A stretch of DNA of 64,000 nt from Pseudomonadota bacterium. GTDB lineage: Bacteria > Pseudomonadota > Alphaproteobacteria > Sneathiellales > Sneathiellaceae. Numbering within the stretch: position 1 is the first letter of the stretch; each line of letters opens with the position of its first letter. This document shows positions 16,909 to 25,453 of this stretch, piece by piece. Where the stretch lies: positions 124,001-188,000 of the forward strand of contig JANSXH010000003.1 in NCBI GenBank assembly GCA_024743055.1, given 5' to 3'. A program made the translations under genes and the position numbers. The notes beneath the pieces are model-generated. The model ran no database searches. It had not been told where the DNA came from and saw nothing but the letters and a program-made list of their open reading frames with translations.

Positions 16909-17943
16909 ATGACCCGTAAAGCTGTCGTCCTGTTCAATCTTGGGGGTCCTGACGGGCCAGAAGCGGTGGAACCTTTCCTGTTCAATCTGTTTAACGACGC
17001 AGCCATTATCCGCCTGCCCGGACCGTTACGCTGGGCCATTGCCAAATTGATCTCCCGCCGACGGGCGCCAGTTGCTCAGGAAATTTATAGTTATATTGGT
17101 GGATCGTCACCGTTGTTGCCACAGACACTTGCTCAGGCCGACGCCTTGAAACAGGTTCTGTCGAATAAGGATCCTGATACCATCTATGAAGTCTTTACCT
17201 GCATGCGTTATTGGCACCCAAGGGCAGATCAGGTAGTGCGGGAGGTGCAGAAATTTTCACCCGATGAAGTTCTGCTATTACCTCTCTATCCGCAGTTTTC
17301 CTCGACCACAACCGCATCTTCCCTAAAGGACTGGCATGCGGCCGCGGCAAAGATTGGACTGACAGTTCCAACCGCAAGTCTCTGTTGCTATCCCGCTGAA
17401 ACCGGACTGGCCAAAGCTTACGCTCGGCTAGCTGCGCCGCTTCTGGAGGGATTTGACGAGAAGCCAGTGCGGTTTTTGCTCTCTGCCCACGGCCTGCCAC
17501 AAAAAATTGTTGATGCCGGGGATCCCTATCAGTGGCAGATTGAGAAGACGGCAGCCGCCATTGTCGCGTCACTGCCCAAGGCGCCAAAGGACTGGAAAGT
17601 CTGTTATCAGAGCAGGGTCGGTCCGATGAAATGGCTGCAGCCCTCTACCGAAGATGAAATTCAGGCCGCCGGAGAAGAAGGCACAAGTCTTGTAATTCTG
17701 CCGATTGCCTTTGTTTCAGAACATTCGGAAACTCTGGTGGAACTGGATATCGAATATGCGGAACTGGCGAAGGAAGCCGGAGTTCCGGACTATCGGCGGG
17801 TGCCGACAGTTGGTGTCGCAGAGGAATTTATTGACGGGTTGGCGAGCCTGCTGTTGAAACTGGAGACCGGTCAGGTTATGAGTTCCGATGGAGGGCGGAT
17901 CTGCCCTGCGGATTTCAAGGATTGTGCCCTGGTGGCGTCGTGA
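16909..17943 (+). CDS. hemH: HemH, ferrochelatase
   Basis: A 344-residue enzyme that inserts Fe2+ into protoporphyrin IX. It has LFNLGGPDGPEAVEPFLFNLFND at the N-terminus (given in part: LGGPD motif), YSYIGGSSPLLPQT, RYWHPRAD, LSAHGLPQKIV with the catalytic His, and YQSRVGPMKWLQPST. The E in AFVSEHSETLVELDIEY is the second conserved metal-site residue. It follows hemE by 16 bp. The protein ends in Cys-containing FKDCALVAS, which alone is not evidence for an Fe-S cluster. Confidence 0.95.
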   Translation: MTRKAVVLFNLGGPDGPEAVEPFLFNLFNDAAIIRLPGPLRWAIAKLISRRRAPVAQEIYSYIGGSSPLLPQTLAQADALKQVLSNKDPDTIYEVFTCMRYWHPRADQVVREVQKFSPDEVLLLPLYPQFSSTTTASSLKDWHAAAAKIGLTVPTASLCCYPAETGLAKAYARLAAPLLEGFDEKPVRFLLSAHGLPQKIVDAGDPYQWQIEKTAAAIVASLPKAPKDWKVCYQSRVGPMKWLQPSTEDEIQAAGEEGTSLVILPIAFVSEHSETLVELDIEYAELAKEAGVPDYRRVPTVGVAEEFIDGLASLLLKLETGQVMSSDGGRICPADFKDCALVAS

Positions 17944-17980
17944 CGCCAGGGTTATCAGAAACGGCACAAAAGGGCTGAAA

Positions 17981-18433
17981 ATGGACGATATACTGGCGGA
18001 TATCTATCCCTGGGTAAAATCCCTTCACATCATTTCTGTGATAGCCTGGATGGCGGGCATGTTCTATCTGCCGCGGCTTTATGTCTATCATGCGGACGCG
18101 GAAGTCGGCTCTGATAAGTCGGAAACTTTCAAGGTCATGGAACGACGGTTGCTGCGAGGCATTATCAACCCAGCCATGATCATGACCTTTATTTTTGGCG
18201 GCTTGTTATTGTTGACCCCCGGCATTATCCATTGGGGAGATGTCTGGATCTGGCTCAAACTGGGTTTGGTTTTCATCATGGGGGCCTTTCACGGTAACCT
18301 GTCAAAATGGCGGCGCCAGTTTGAAGCAGATAACAACCAGCATAGCGCTAAATTTTACCGGATGGTCAATGAAATCCCCACGGTTCTGGTGGTGTTTATT
18401 GTTATCCTGGTTGTTGTTAAGCCGTTTCAATAG
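17981..18433 (+). CDS. hemJ: HemJ, protoporphyrinogen IX oxidase
   Basis: A 150-residue integral membrane protein of the HemJ (UPF0093) family with four TM segments. It oxidises protoporphyrinogen IX in bacteria lacking HemG and HemY. Conserved features are KSLHIISVIAWMAGMFYLPRLYVYH near the N-terminus (essential His), MERRLLRGIINPAMI, and FHGNLSKWRRQF, followed by FYRMVNEIPT. The ATG at 17981 starts the usual short N-terminus. It completes the terminal haem steps with hemE and hemH and precedes rho, also a common alphaproteobacterial order. Confidence 0.93.
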   Translation: MDDILADIYPWVKSLHIISVIAWMAGMFYLPRLYVYHADAEVGSDKSETFKVMERRLLRGIINPAMIMTFIFGGLLLLTPGIIHWGDVWIWLKLGLVFIMGAFHGNLSKWRRQFEADNNQHSAKFYRMVNEIPTVLVVFIVILVVVKPFQ

Positions 18434-18509
18434 GCGCAAATGCGAAAGGACCTGGTTCAAAAATTTCATTTGACTATCATTCGTAAAGCTGGCAATAACT
18501 CCTTAACTT

Positions 18510-18583
18510 CTATGGAATATATCTCTTCCATAGCCTCATTGCCTTAACGTGAAAGAGCAATCTGCAACATACCCAGGGTATGT
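18510..18583 (+). promoter_or_regulatory. Two inverted repeats in the rho leader
   Basis: CTATGGAA (18510-18517) pairs with TTCCATAG (18526-18533), and ACATACCC (18567-18574) with GGGTATGT (18576-18583). Both lie in the 216-bp gap between hemJ and rho. They could be part of a structured rho leader (rho genes are known to be autoregulated) or an end structure for hem transcripts. Neither has a strong T-run. Confidence 0.45.
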
Positions 18584-18649
18584 CTTTTCCAAAAGTATCC
18601 GAACCATTTCCCCCATCGTTTTACATCATTACCAATTGTAGAAATTTAC

Positions 18650-19909
18650 ATGAATCTTCAAGAGCTTAAGAAAAAATCCCCGGCAGAAATTTTGAACACG
18701 GCCGAAGAGCGGGATATTGAAAACGCCTCCACCATGCGCAAACAGGAACTGCTGTTCGCCATCCTTAAATATGAAGCCGAACAGGGCGCAGAGATTACCG
18801 GAGGCGGGGTTCTGGAGATTCTTCAGGACGGCTTTGGCTTCCTCCGATCGCCGGACGCCAACTATCTTGCGGGTCCGGACGATATTTATGTAAGCCCGAG
18901 CCAGATCCGCCGATTTTCGCTGCGAACCGGCGACACGGTGGAGGGGCAAATCCGCAGTCCCAAGGACGGGGAGAGATATTTCGCCCTTCTCAAAGTCCAG
19001 AACATCAATTTTGAAGACCCAGAAAAAGCCCGACATAAAATCAATTTTGACAACTTAACGCCCCTCTATCCCGACGAACGCATTCAGCTCGAAACCCCCG
19101 ATCCCACCGCCAAAGATATCAATTCCGCCAGAATTATTGATCTGGTCGCCCCGCAAGGGAAGGGACAGCGGGCCCTCATCGTGGCCCCTCCCAGAACCGG
19201 TAAAACCGTCCTCCTCCAAAATATTGCCAATTCCATTACCACCAACAATCCGGAAGTATATCTGATTGTGTTGCTAATCGATGAGCGGCCTGAGGAAGTG
19301 ACGGATATGAAGCGCTCGGTGAACGGCGAAGTGGTTAGCTCCACCTTTGATGAACCGGCAGCGCGCCATGTGCAAGTCGCCGAAATGGTCATCGAAAAAG
19401 CCAAACGGCTTGTCGAGCATAAACGCGATGTGGTCATCCTGCTTGATAGTATTACCCGCTTGGCCCGCGCCTATAACACTGTGGTGCCGTCCAGTGGTAA
19501 GGTCCTGACCGGGGGTGTGGATGCCAACGCCTTGCAGCGCCCGAAGCGTTTCTTCGGTGCCGCCCGGAATATTGAAGAAGGCGGCTCCCTCACCATCGTT
19601 GCCACGGCCCTGATCGATACAGGCTCGCGCATGGATGAGGTGATCTTTGAAGAGTTTAAGGGCACAGGTAACTCGGAAATCATTCTGGATCGGAAACTCT
19701 CCGACAAACGGGTCTTCCCGTCCATCGACATCACCAAATCCGGTACCCGGAAAGAGGAACTGCTGGTCGACAAGAACACCTTGCAGAAAATGTGGGTGCT
19801 CCGCCGGATCCTCAATCCCATGGGCACCACGGATTCCATGGAATTCCTTCTCGACAAGCTCAAACAGAGCAAATCCAACGACGATTTCTTCGATTCCATG
19901 AATACGTAA
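18650..19909 (+). CDS. rho: Rho, transcription termination factor
   Basis: A 419-residue hexameric RNA-dependent ATPase. The N-terminal Rho-N helical part ([20 protein letters not shown]) is followed by the cold-shock-like RNA-binding domain with [12 protein letters not shown] (61-72). The ATPase domain has Walker [13 protein letters not shown] (179-190), [10 protein letters not shown], the Walker B region [17 protein letters not shown] and the Q/R-loop segment [30 protein letters not shown] (only in part conserved text). Length is standard. It ends 21 bp before a strong hairpin terminator. Confidence 0.97.
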   Translation: MNLQELKKKSPAEILNTAEERDIENASTMRKQELLFAILKYEAEQGAEITGGGVLEILQDGFGFLRSPDANYLAGPDDIYVSPSQIRRFSLRTGDTVEGQIRSPKDGERYFALLKVQNINFEDPEKARHKINFDNLTPLYPDERIQLETPDPTAKDINSARIIDLVAPQGKGQRALIVAPPRTGKTVLLQNIANSITTNNPEVYLIVLLIDERPEEVTDMKRSVNGEVVSSTFDEPAARHVQVAEMVIEKAKRLVEHKRDVVILLDSITRLARAYNTVVPSSGKVLTGGVDANALQRPKRFFGAARNIEEGGSLTIVATALIDTGSRMDEVIFEEFKGTGNSEIILDRKLSDKRVFPSIDITKSGTRKEELLVDKNTLQKMWVLRRILNPMGTTDSMEFLLDKLKQSKSNDDFFDSMNT

Positions 19910-19930
19910 TGGAAATCAATCAGTTAAATA

Positions 19931-19960
19931 AAAAGGCGCCCCAAGTGAGGCGCCTTTTTT
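19931..19960. terminator. Bidirectional Rho-independent terminator between rho and qor
   Basis: AAAAGGCGCC pairs with GGCGCCTTTT over an 8-base loop, with T-runs on both strands. It lies between the convergent rho and quinone oxidoreductase genes and can serve both. It is notable that rho itself ends at an intrinsic terminator. Confidence 0.9.
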
Positions 19961-19979
19961 GTTGGGTTTTGATGTCAGA

Positions 19980-20954
19980 TTAGACTGTAAATACTGTCGA
20001 TCCCGTGGTTTTACGGCTTTCCAGATCTTCATGAGCCTGGCGGGCGTCTGAAAGGGCGTAGCGTTGGTTGATGGTGACCTTGATGGTGCCATCCCCGACA
20101 AGACGCATCAGATCTCCGGCGGATTTTTCCAGATCTTCGCGCTTTTCGTTGTAAGTCATCAGAGTGGGTCGGGTCAGGTAGAGGGAACCCTTGGCGGCCA
20201 ACACCCCGAGATTAAGGTCGGAAACCGGTCCGGTGGCATTGCCGAAGGACACCATCAACCCGCGCGGCTGCAGGCAATCAAGGGATTCCATAAAGGTATC
20301 CTTGCCGATGGCGTCATAGACCACCGGCACGCCCTTGCCATCGGTAAGTTCGCGGACTTTATCTGCGAAATTCCCGTCACGGTAATTGATGGTATGGGTA
20401 CACCCTAAGGATTTGGCCAGCTCCGCCTTTTCATCAGAGCCGACAGTGCCGATCATCGTTGCGCCGATATGCCGGGCCCATTGACAGACAAACAGGCCAA
20501 CACCCCCAGCGGCGGCGTGAAACAGAAAAGTATCGCCTTTCTTCAAGGGATAAGTGCGTTGCAGCAGATATTCCGTGGTCATGCCCTGCAGCATCATGGC
20601 GGCGGCAGTTTCATCATCAATGCTGTCCGGCAGTTTGATCAGACCATCCGCCGGCATGACCCGGGCTTCGGTATAGGCGCCGACAGGGCGACCGGCATAG
20701 GCGACCCGGTCACCAACCTTAAGCCCGCTCACCCCGTCGCCCAGCTCTTCGATCACGCCGGCTGCTTCCATGCCTGTGGATATAGGTAGCTCGGCGGGAT
20801 AAAGACCGGTGCGGAAATAGACATCAATATAGTTGAGGCCAACGGCTGTATGACGCACCCGTGCTTCTCCCGGGCCGGGCGTGCCGACCTCGACATCTTC
20901 CCATTTCAGGACCTCTGGTCCGCCAAATTCATATTGCCTGATCGCTTTTACCAT
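19980..20954 (-). CDS. Zinc-independent NADPH:quinone oxidoreductase (QOR family)
   Basis: A 324-residue medium-chain dehydrogenase/reductase. The start MVKAIRQYEFGGPEVLKWEDVE (partial match), GLNYIDVYFRTGLYP and PISTGMEAAGVIEELG are typical of QOR, and the NADPH site is HAAAGGVGLFVCQWA. The catalytic zinc ligands of alcohol dehydrogenases are absent. Such enzymes reduce quinones by one electron or act on enones. It is probably a stand-alone gene. Confidence 0.9.
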   Translation of the reverse strand: MVKAIRQYEFGGPEVLKWEDVEVGTPGPGEARVRHTAVGLNYIDVYFRTGLYPAELPISTGMEAAGVIEELGDGVSGLKVGDRVAYAGRPVGAYTEARVMPADGLIKLPDSIDDETAAAMMLQGMTTEYLLQRTYPLKKGDTFLFHAAAGGVGLFVCQWARHIGATMIGTVGSDEKAELAKSLGCTHTINYRDGNFADKVRELTDGKGVPVVYDAIGKDTFMESLDCLQPRGLMVSFGNATGPVSDLNLGVLAAKGSLYLTRPTLMTYNEKREDLEKSAGDLMRLVGDGTIKVTINQRYALSDARQAHEDLESRKTTGSTVFTV

Positions 20955-20995
20955 TCTGTTTGTCCTTTTCTTATGACCCGCGCCCAGATTTCCTA

Positions 20996-21475
20996 TTATA
21001 AATCAAGTGTTTGCTGCTCTGGCGGCAGAGCATCCTCAAGCCTCAGCAGCGCTGTTTTTGTCTCCAGCCCACCCAAGCCCGAATAGCCTCCCATCTTGCC
21101 GCCAGCTGCCAATACACGATGGCAAGGGATGATAATGGGGATCGGATTGGCACCACAGGCCGTGCCAACCGGTTGCGCTGCCGAGCCGATGGCTTTCGCC
21201 AGATCCCCATAGGTTTTGGTGGACCCCGCCGGAATTTTCAACATCTCAGCCCAGACCTGTTTCTGAAAGCCGGACCCTTCGGGCTCGAGAGGGAGGTCAA
21301 AATCCCCAATCTCACCATCGAAATACTGGTTCAATTGCTCCACAGCTTTTTCAAGCAACGGGGTTTTACTCTGCCATTCGGTTGGGACCCAGCCCCAGTC
21401 GAGGGAGATAATCACCCCGTCTTCTTCGGTAACGGTCAGGTCGCCAAGCGGACTATGCAAACTAAGTTGCGGCAT
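20996..21475 (-). CDS. ogt: Methylated-DNA-[protein]-cysteine S-methyltransferase
   Basis: A 159-residue DNA repair protein that removes O6-alkyl groups from guanine. It has the active-site PCHRV motif (IIIPCHRVLAAGGKMGGYSGL), the DNA-binding helix with FQKQVWAEMLKIPAGSTKTYGDLA, and the GTACGANPIP stretch. There is no Ada-type N-terminal Zn or AraC domain, so it is the Ogt/MGMT short form. The ATG at 21475 lies within the end of the DUF255 gene (14-base overlap), implying coexpression. Confidence 0.93.
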   Translation of the reverse strand: MPQLSLHSPLGDLTVTEEDGVIISLDWGWVPTEWQSKTPLLEKAVEQLNQYFDGEIGDFDLPLEPEGSGFQKQVWAEMLKIPAGSTKTYGDLAKAIGSAAQPVGTACGANPIPIIIPCHRVLAAGGKMGGYSGLGGLETKTALLRLEDALPPEQQTLDL

Positions 21476-23504
21476 GTTTTGTCTCTCCTTCCAATAGGGC
21501 TCGAAAGGCGGCTGCCGTGTTCGTGGGTAGGGAACAGGTCGGGCCGGTACAGAGATAAGCGGTCGCTTTGTCTTCCTGGCGGGCTTTGCCCTTAGCTGGA
21601 TGATCAAAGGGCAGCTCTTCCGTATCTTCAATGATATTGATGACCTTCGCCGGCAGGCTGAAATCCTTTAAAACATGAACCAGATCAATGAGTTCCGGCT
21701 CCTCACGGCTGCCGACCAGGATCACCTGGCGGGCATTGATCAGGGTCTCAAAATTATTGAGGAAAGTCGCTAAAGGGAAGAAATTGCGGCCCAGTTCCGC
21801 GGAAAAGAACCGTACCAGGTCGGTCGCTTTTTCAAACGGCTCCCGCGCACCGGTCAGCAGATGCAGTTTGGCCAGGACTTCCAGGATAACGCCATTTCCT
21901 GCGGGCACGGCATTATCATGGGCGTTTTTGGTGCGCACAATCAGGGCTTCCGCATCATCCGCGGTATAATAATACCCCCCTTCGGTATCATCCCAAAAGT
22001 GCCGATTGAGAATATCCACCCACTGCTCGGCCCGTTCCAGATAGAAGGCCTTGCCGGTGATCTCGTACAGGGTGAGGGCGGCCCGGGACAGATTAGCATA
22101 ATCATCGAGCAATCCCGAATGTTGGGCCCGCCCAAGGCGATAGCTATGGAACAACCGGCCGTCTTTATCCATGGAATGGGTGGTGAGGGCGACAAAGGCG
22201 GCTTCCGAGGCGGCAACCCAATCAGCTTCATCAAAATACTGACCGGCCTTGGCCAACGTGGCGATCATCAGGCCATTCCAGTCTGTCAGGACCTTGTCAT
22301 CAAGTCCGGGACGAATGCGGGATTCCCGCACATCAAACAGTTTCTGGCGCCCTGACGCCAACAAGGCCTCGGTTTCCATATCCTGCAGTTGAGGATAAGC
22401 TAAGCGATTGAGAATATTGGTATTTTCCCAGTTCCCTTCGGGCAAGACACCATAGATTTCGCGAAAATGCGGGGCATGATCTCCAAGAATCTCGTCAATT
22501 TCCTCCTTGGACCAGACATAGAATTTTCCTTCTACTCCTTCGCTATCCGCATCAATGGTGGCGGCGAACGCCCCTTCCTCCGTGCGCATTTCCCGCATCA
22601 ACCAACCAATGGTCTCATAGATGCGCGCCTCGAACAGCTCTGATTTGGTTTCATGATGGACGGTCAACAGCAGATCGAGGATCTGGGCATTGTCATAGAG
22701 CATTTTCTCGAAATGCGGGGCGAGCCAATAGGCATCAGTGGAATAGCGGGCAAAGCCGCCGCCGAGATGATCATAGATCCCCCCCTGACACATGGCGCTC
22801 AGGGCCTTGATGACAATTTCCGAAAGGCCTGCATTGCCGGTGCGCAGGAAACTGCGCCAGAGATTTTCCAATACATAGGTCTGGGGGAATTTCGGGGCTG
22901 ATCCAATGCCGCCATATTGCGGATCCGCCTCCTGGGCATAACGCTCCGCGACCCGGTCCAGGACCTCCAGGGTCAATTTCGGCCGATCACCGTCAAATCC
23001 CTTGTTATTGGCTTTTAAGGCCGCGGTCAGGGCATCACGGTTTTTGGTGACCTTTTCCGGCTCGTTCTTGAAAATCTCCGAGACGGTTTCCAAAACACTA
23101 ACGAAACCCGGCCGTCCAAAGCCGCTTTGCGGAGGAAAATAGGTGCCGCCCCAGAACGGCTCACCCGCAGAATTGAGGAACATGGTCAGTGGCCAACCGC
23201 CTTGCTCGCCGAGGAGCGCGAGGGCGTTCTGATAAATCTGGTCGATATCGGGCCGTTCTTCCCGGTCAACCTTGATATTGATGAATTTCTCATTCATCAC
23301 TGCAGCCGTCTCGTCATTTTCAAAGCTTTCATGGGCCATGACATGGCACCAGTGACAGGCGGCATAACCGACACTCAGCAAAATGGGTTTGCCGGTCTTC
23401 TTGGCCAGAGCCAGGGTTTCCGCGCTCCAGGGCTGCCAGTGAACCGGATTGTCCTGATGCTGCAGAAGATAGGGGCTCGTTTCCTGGCCCAGTGTATTTT
23501 CCAT
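21462..23504 (-). CDS. DUF255 thioredoxin-domain protein (YyaL/SPATA20 family)
   Basis: A 680-residue protein. The N-terminal thioredoxin-like domain has HQDNPVHWQPWS, then GYAACHWCHVMAHESFE with a CxxC motif (CHWC), and KVDREERPDIDQIY. The rest is an (alpha/alpha)6 barrel like that of N-acylglucosamine epimerases and glycosidases, e.g. GGIGSAPKFPQTYVLE and GGGFARYSTDAYWLAPHFEKMLYDNA (in part). The biochemical role of the family is unsettled. It is cotranscribed with ogt. Confidence 0.92.
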   Translation of the reverse strand: MENTLGQETSPYLLQHQDNPVHWQPWSAETLALAKKTGKPILLSVGYAACHWCHVMAHESFENDETAAVMNEKFINIKVDREERPDIDQIYQNALALLGEQGGWPLTMFLNSAGEPFWGGTYFPPQSGFGRPGFVSVLETVSEIFKNEPEKVTKNRDALTAALKANNKGFDGDRPKLTLEVLDRVAERYAQEADPQYGGIGSAPKFPQTYVLENLWRSFLRTGNAGLSEIVIKALSAMCQGGIYDHLGGGFARYSTDAYWLAPHFEKMLYDNAQILDLLLTVHHETKSELFEARIYETIGWLMREMRTEEGAFAATIDADSEGVEGKFYVWSKEEIDEILGDHAPHFREIYGVLPEGNWENTNILNRLAYPQLQDMETEALLASGRQKLFDVRESRIRPGLDDKVLTDWNGLMIATLAKAGQYFDEADWVAASEAAFVALTTHSMDKDGRLFHSYRLGRAQHSGLLDDYANLSRAALTLYEITGKAFYLERAEQWVDILNRHFWDDTEGGYYYTADDAEALIVRTKNAHDNAVPAGNGVILEVLAKLHLLTGAREPFEKATDLVRFFSAELGRNFFPLATFLNNFETLINARQVILVGSREEPELIDLVHVLKDFSLPAKVINIIEDTEELPFDHPAKGKARQEDKATAYLCTGPTCSLPTNTAAAFRALLEGETKHAAT

Positions 23505-23606
23505 TCCGAAAACCCTGTTATTCGCGGTGTGATCCGCTATAAGAGACGTAAGAATACCCGTTGTACCCCAGCAAACCCATCCGGATCAATGAGGAGTGAC
23601 TTGGTT

Positions 23607-23852
23607 ATGAAGATTAATGTGGATATTGAGTGTACACCCCAGGAAGCAAGGACTTTTTTCGGTCTTCCCGATGTGCAGCCGATGCAGGAAGCCGTAATGA
23701 AAGAGCTGCAGGCAAAAATGCTGGATAATATCAACAATCTCGATCCGGAAAATATGATGAAAACCTGGTTCCCGGCGGGGATGCAGGGGCTTGAGCAAAT
23801 GCAGAAGATGTTCTTCTCGCAATTTCCAGGCGGCGACAAGGACAAGTCCTAG
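23607..23852 (+). CDS. DUF6489 family protein
   Basis: An 81-residue acidic-to-neutral protein, MKINVDIECTPQEARTFFGL and PDVQPMQEAVMKELQ, with a C-terminal helix MQGLEQMQKMFFSQFPG. This short family is found in alphaproteobacteria just upstream of mnmE, as here (18 bp gap). GAGGAG at 23591 is about 10 bases before the ATG at 23607. Its role is unknown; the N-terminal sentence resembles polyhydroxyalkanoate-granule or phasin-associated small proteins only weakly. Confidence 0.82.
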   Translation: MKINVDIECTPQEARTFFGLPDVQPMQEAVMKELQAKMLDNINNLDPENMMKTWFPAGMQGLEQMQKMFFSQFPGGDKDKS

Positions 23853-23870
23853 CGCGATCCGGGGTAGGGG

Positions 23871-25223
23871 ATGAGTACGGACACCATATTTGCGCTGGCC
23901 AGTGGCCGCGGTAAGGCCGGGGTGGCAGTTGTCCGTCTGTCGGGACCGGGCGCCGTGGCGTCTGCGGCGGCTTTGACAGCCAAAAAACTACCGAAAGCGC
24001 GCCAGGCCGGGCTCAGGGAACTGCGCAATCCAACTAATAATTCCCTTATAGATCAATCACTTATCCTTATATTTCAGGCGCCGGATAGTTTTACCGGCGA
24101 AGATGTGGTGGAATTTCACCTGCATGGCGGTCCGGCGGTTCTGAACATGCTGTATGAGGCGCTTCTGGCGATGGACGGCCTTCGTATCGCAGAGCCCGGG
24201 GAGTTTTCCCGCCGCGCTTTTGAGCAGGGCAAGCTTGATCTCACCGAAGCCGAGGGAATTGGTGATCTGGTCAATGCGGAAACGGCGGCCCAGCATGCCC
24301 AGGCCTTGCGTCAGATGCGGGGGGAGCTCGGTCAGATTTATGAAGCTTGGCGGCAGGAACTGATCGGCGCGCTCGCCCATCTTGAGGCCGATATCGACTT
24401 TCCCGATGAAGATCTGCCGGGTGGGGTGGCGGCGGCCGTGGCCCCGCGCATTGCCGATCTCAAAGATGCCATCAACACCCATCTTGCCGATGGTCACCGC
24501 GGCGAGAAAATCCGCGACGGCCTTGATGTGGTTATTCTGGGCGCCCCCAATGTCGGTAAATCCAGCCTCCTCAACTGGTTGGCCCGACGGGATGCCGCTA
24601 TTGTCTCTGATATTGCCGGGACTACCCGCGATATTGTTGAAGTCCCGATGGATCTGGCTGGCTATCCCGTAACCATCGCCGATACCGCCGGTCTCCGGGA
24701 CGCAGGGGATGTGATTGAACGGGAAGGGGTGCGGCGCGCGGCTGCCCGGGCGGAAACCGCGGATCTGCGTATTTTCATGACCACGGCGGCGGATCCGGAG
24801 CTGCCGGCGGATTATGCGGATCTGCTGAAACCCGGGGACTACCATCTTGTCAATAAGATCGATCTTGATCGCTCAATCACGGATATTCAGCGCGAAACCT
24901 CCGATCCCCGGCAAAACAGGCTGAGCCTGTCTGTCACCGCAGGGAAGGGGTTGGAGGAGTTTCTGTCTCAACTGGAAGCCGATGTGGTGGCCCAGCTCGA
25001 TGTTTCCGGTGCCCCGGCCCTGACCCAGCTTCGCCATCGCCAGGCCCTGGAAGACTGCACGGCGGCGCTGGCCCGATTCCAAATTGCCGCCGACACCCTC
25101 GATCCTGAACTGGCCGCCGAGGATATCCGCCTCGCCGTCCGCTCTCTCGGGCGCATCACGGGTCGGGTCGATGTGGAAGATATTCTCGATATCGTCTTCG
25201 GCGATTTCTGCATCGGCAAGTAG
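23871..25223 (+). CDS. mnmE: MnmE, tRNA U34 modification GTPase
   Basis: A 450-residue GTPase which, with MnmG, places the (carboxymethyl)aminomethyl group at tRNA wobble U34. The N-domain carries the folate-binding region and FTGEDVVEFHLHGGP. The G domain has G1 GAPNVGKSS (224-232), G2 around GTTRDI (250-255) and G3 DTAG (271-274). The C-terminal CxGK motif is intact as CIGK (447-450). All key sites are present, which contrasts with the interrupted mnmG downstream. Confidence 0.96.
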   Translation: MSTDTIFALASGRGKAGVAVVRLSGPGAVASAAALTAKKLPKARQAGLRELRNPTNNSLIDQSLILIFQAPDSFTGEDVVEFHLHGGPAVLNMLYEALLAMDGLRIAEPGEFSRRAFEQGKLDLTEAEGIGDLVNAETAAQHAQALRQMRGELGQIYEAWRQELIGALAHLEADIDFPDEDLPGGVAAAVAPRIADLKDAINTHLADGHRGEKIRDGLDVVILGAPNVGKSSLLNWLARRDAAIVSDIAGTTRDIVEVPMDLAGYPVTIADTAGLRDAGDVIEREGVRRAAARAETADLRIFMTTAADPELPADYADLLKPGDYHLVNKIDLDRSITDIQRETSDPRQNRLSLSVTAGKGLEEFLSQLEADVVAQLDVSGAPALTQLRHRQALEDCTAALARFQIAADTLDPELAAEDIRLAVRSLGRITGRVDVEDILDIVFGDFCIGK

Positions 25224-25241
25224 GGCCACAAGCCCTTTTTT
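25222..25241 (+). terminator. Weak hairpin terminator after mnmE
   Basis: AGGGC and GCCCT form a 5-bp stem around CACAA, followed by a T6 run. It begins at the mnmE stop codon. The stem is short, so read-through into mnmG is possible. Confidence 0.55.
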
Positions 25242-25313
25242 AACCAATGATACGAAAATTTCGAGGAGTTTGTTTTTCCGAAACCCTCAGTTTCCTTGGG
25301 ATAGCACAAAATT

Positions 25314-25329
25314 AGTTTCAAATGAAACA
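25314..25329. promoter_or_regulatory. Degenerate parS-like sequence
   Basis: AGTTTCAAATGAAACA matches the parS 16-mer at 13 of 16 positions and lies one base from the perfect parS at 25331, giving a 17-bp start-to-start spacing. It may be a decayed or weak second ParB site. Confidence 0.4.
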
Positions 25330-25330
25330 T

Positions 25331-25346
25331 TGTTTCACGTGAAACA
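25331..25346. promoter_or_regulatory. parS: parS centromere site (mnmE-mnmG gap)
   Basis: TGTTTCACGTGAAACA, a perfect copy of the parS palindrome, lies in the 230-bp gap between mnmE and mnmG. It is about 9.7 kb to the right of the proposed oriC and 2.6-3.5 kb upstream of parA and parB. Confidence 0.92.
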
Positions 25347-25453
25347 TTTTGGATTCTAGATTGGTACTTCAGGCCCAAATTTGGCGCTTCGACACCCTCC
25401 AAAAAACCACCTGTGGCGGTTGACTTTTAAGGGGGGATACATATGTTGGCGCG

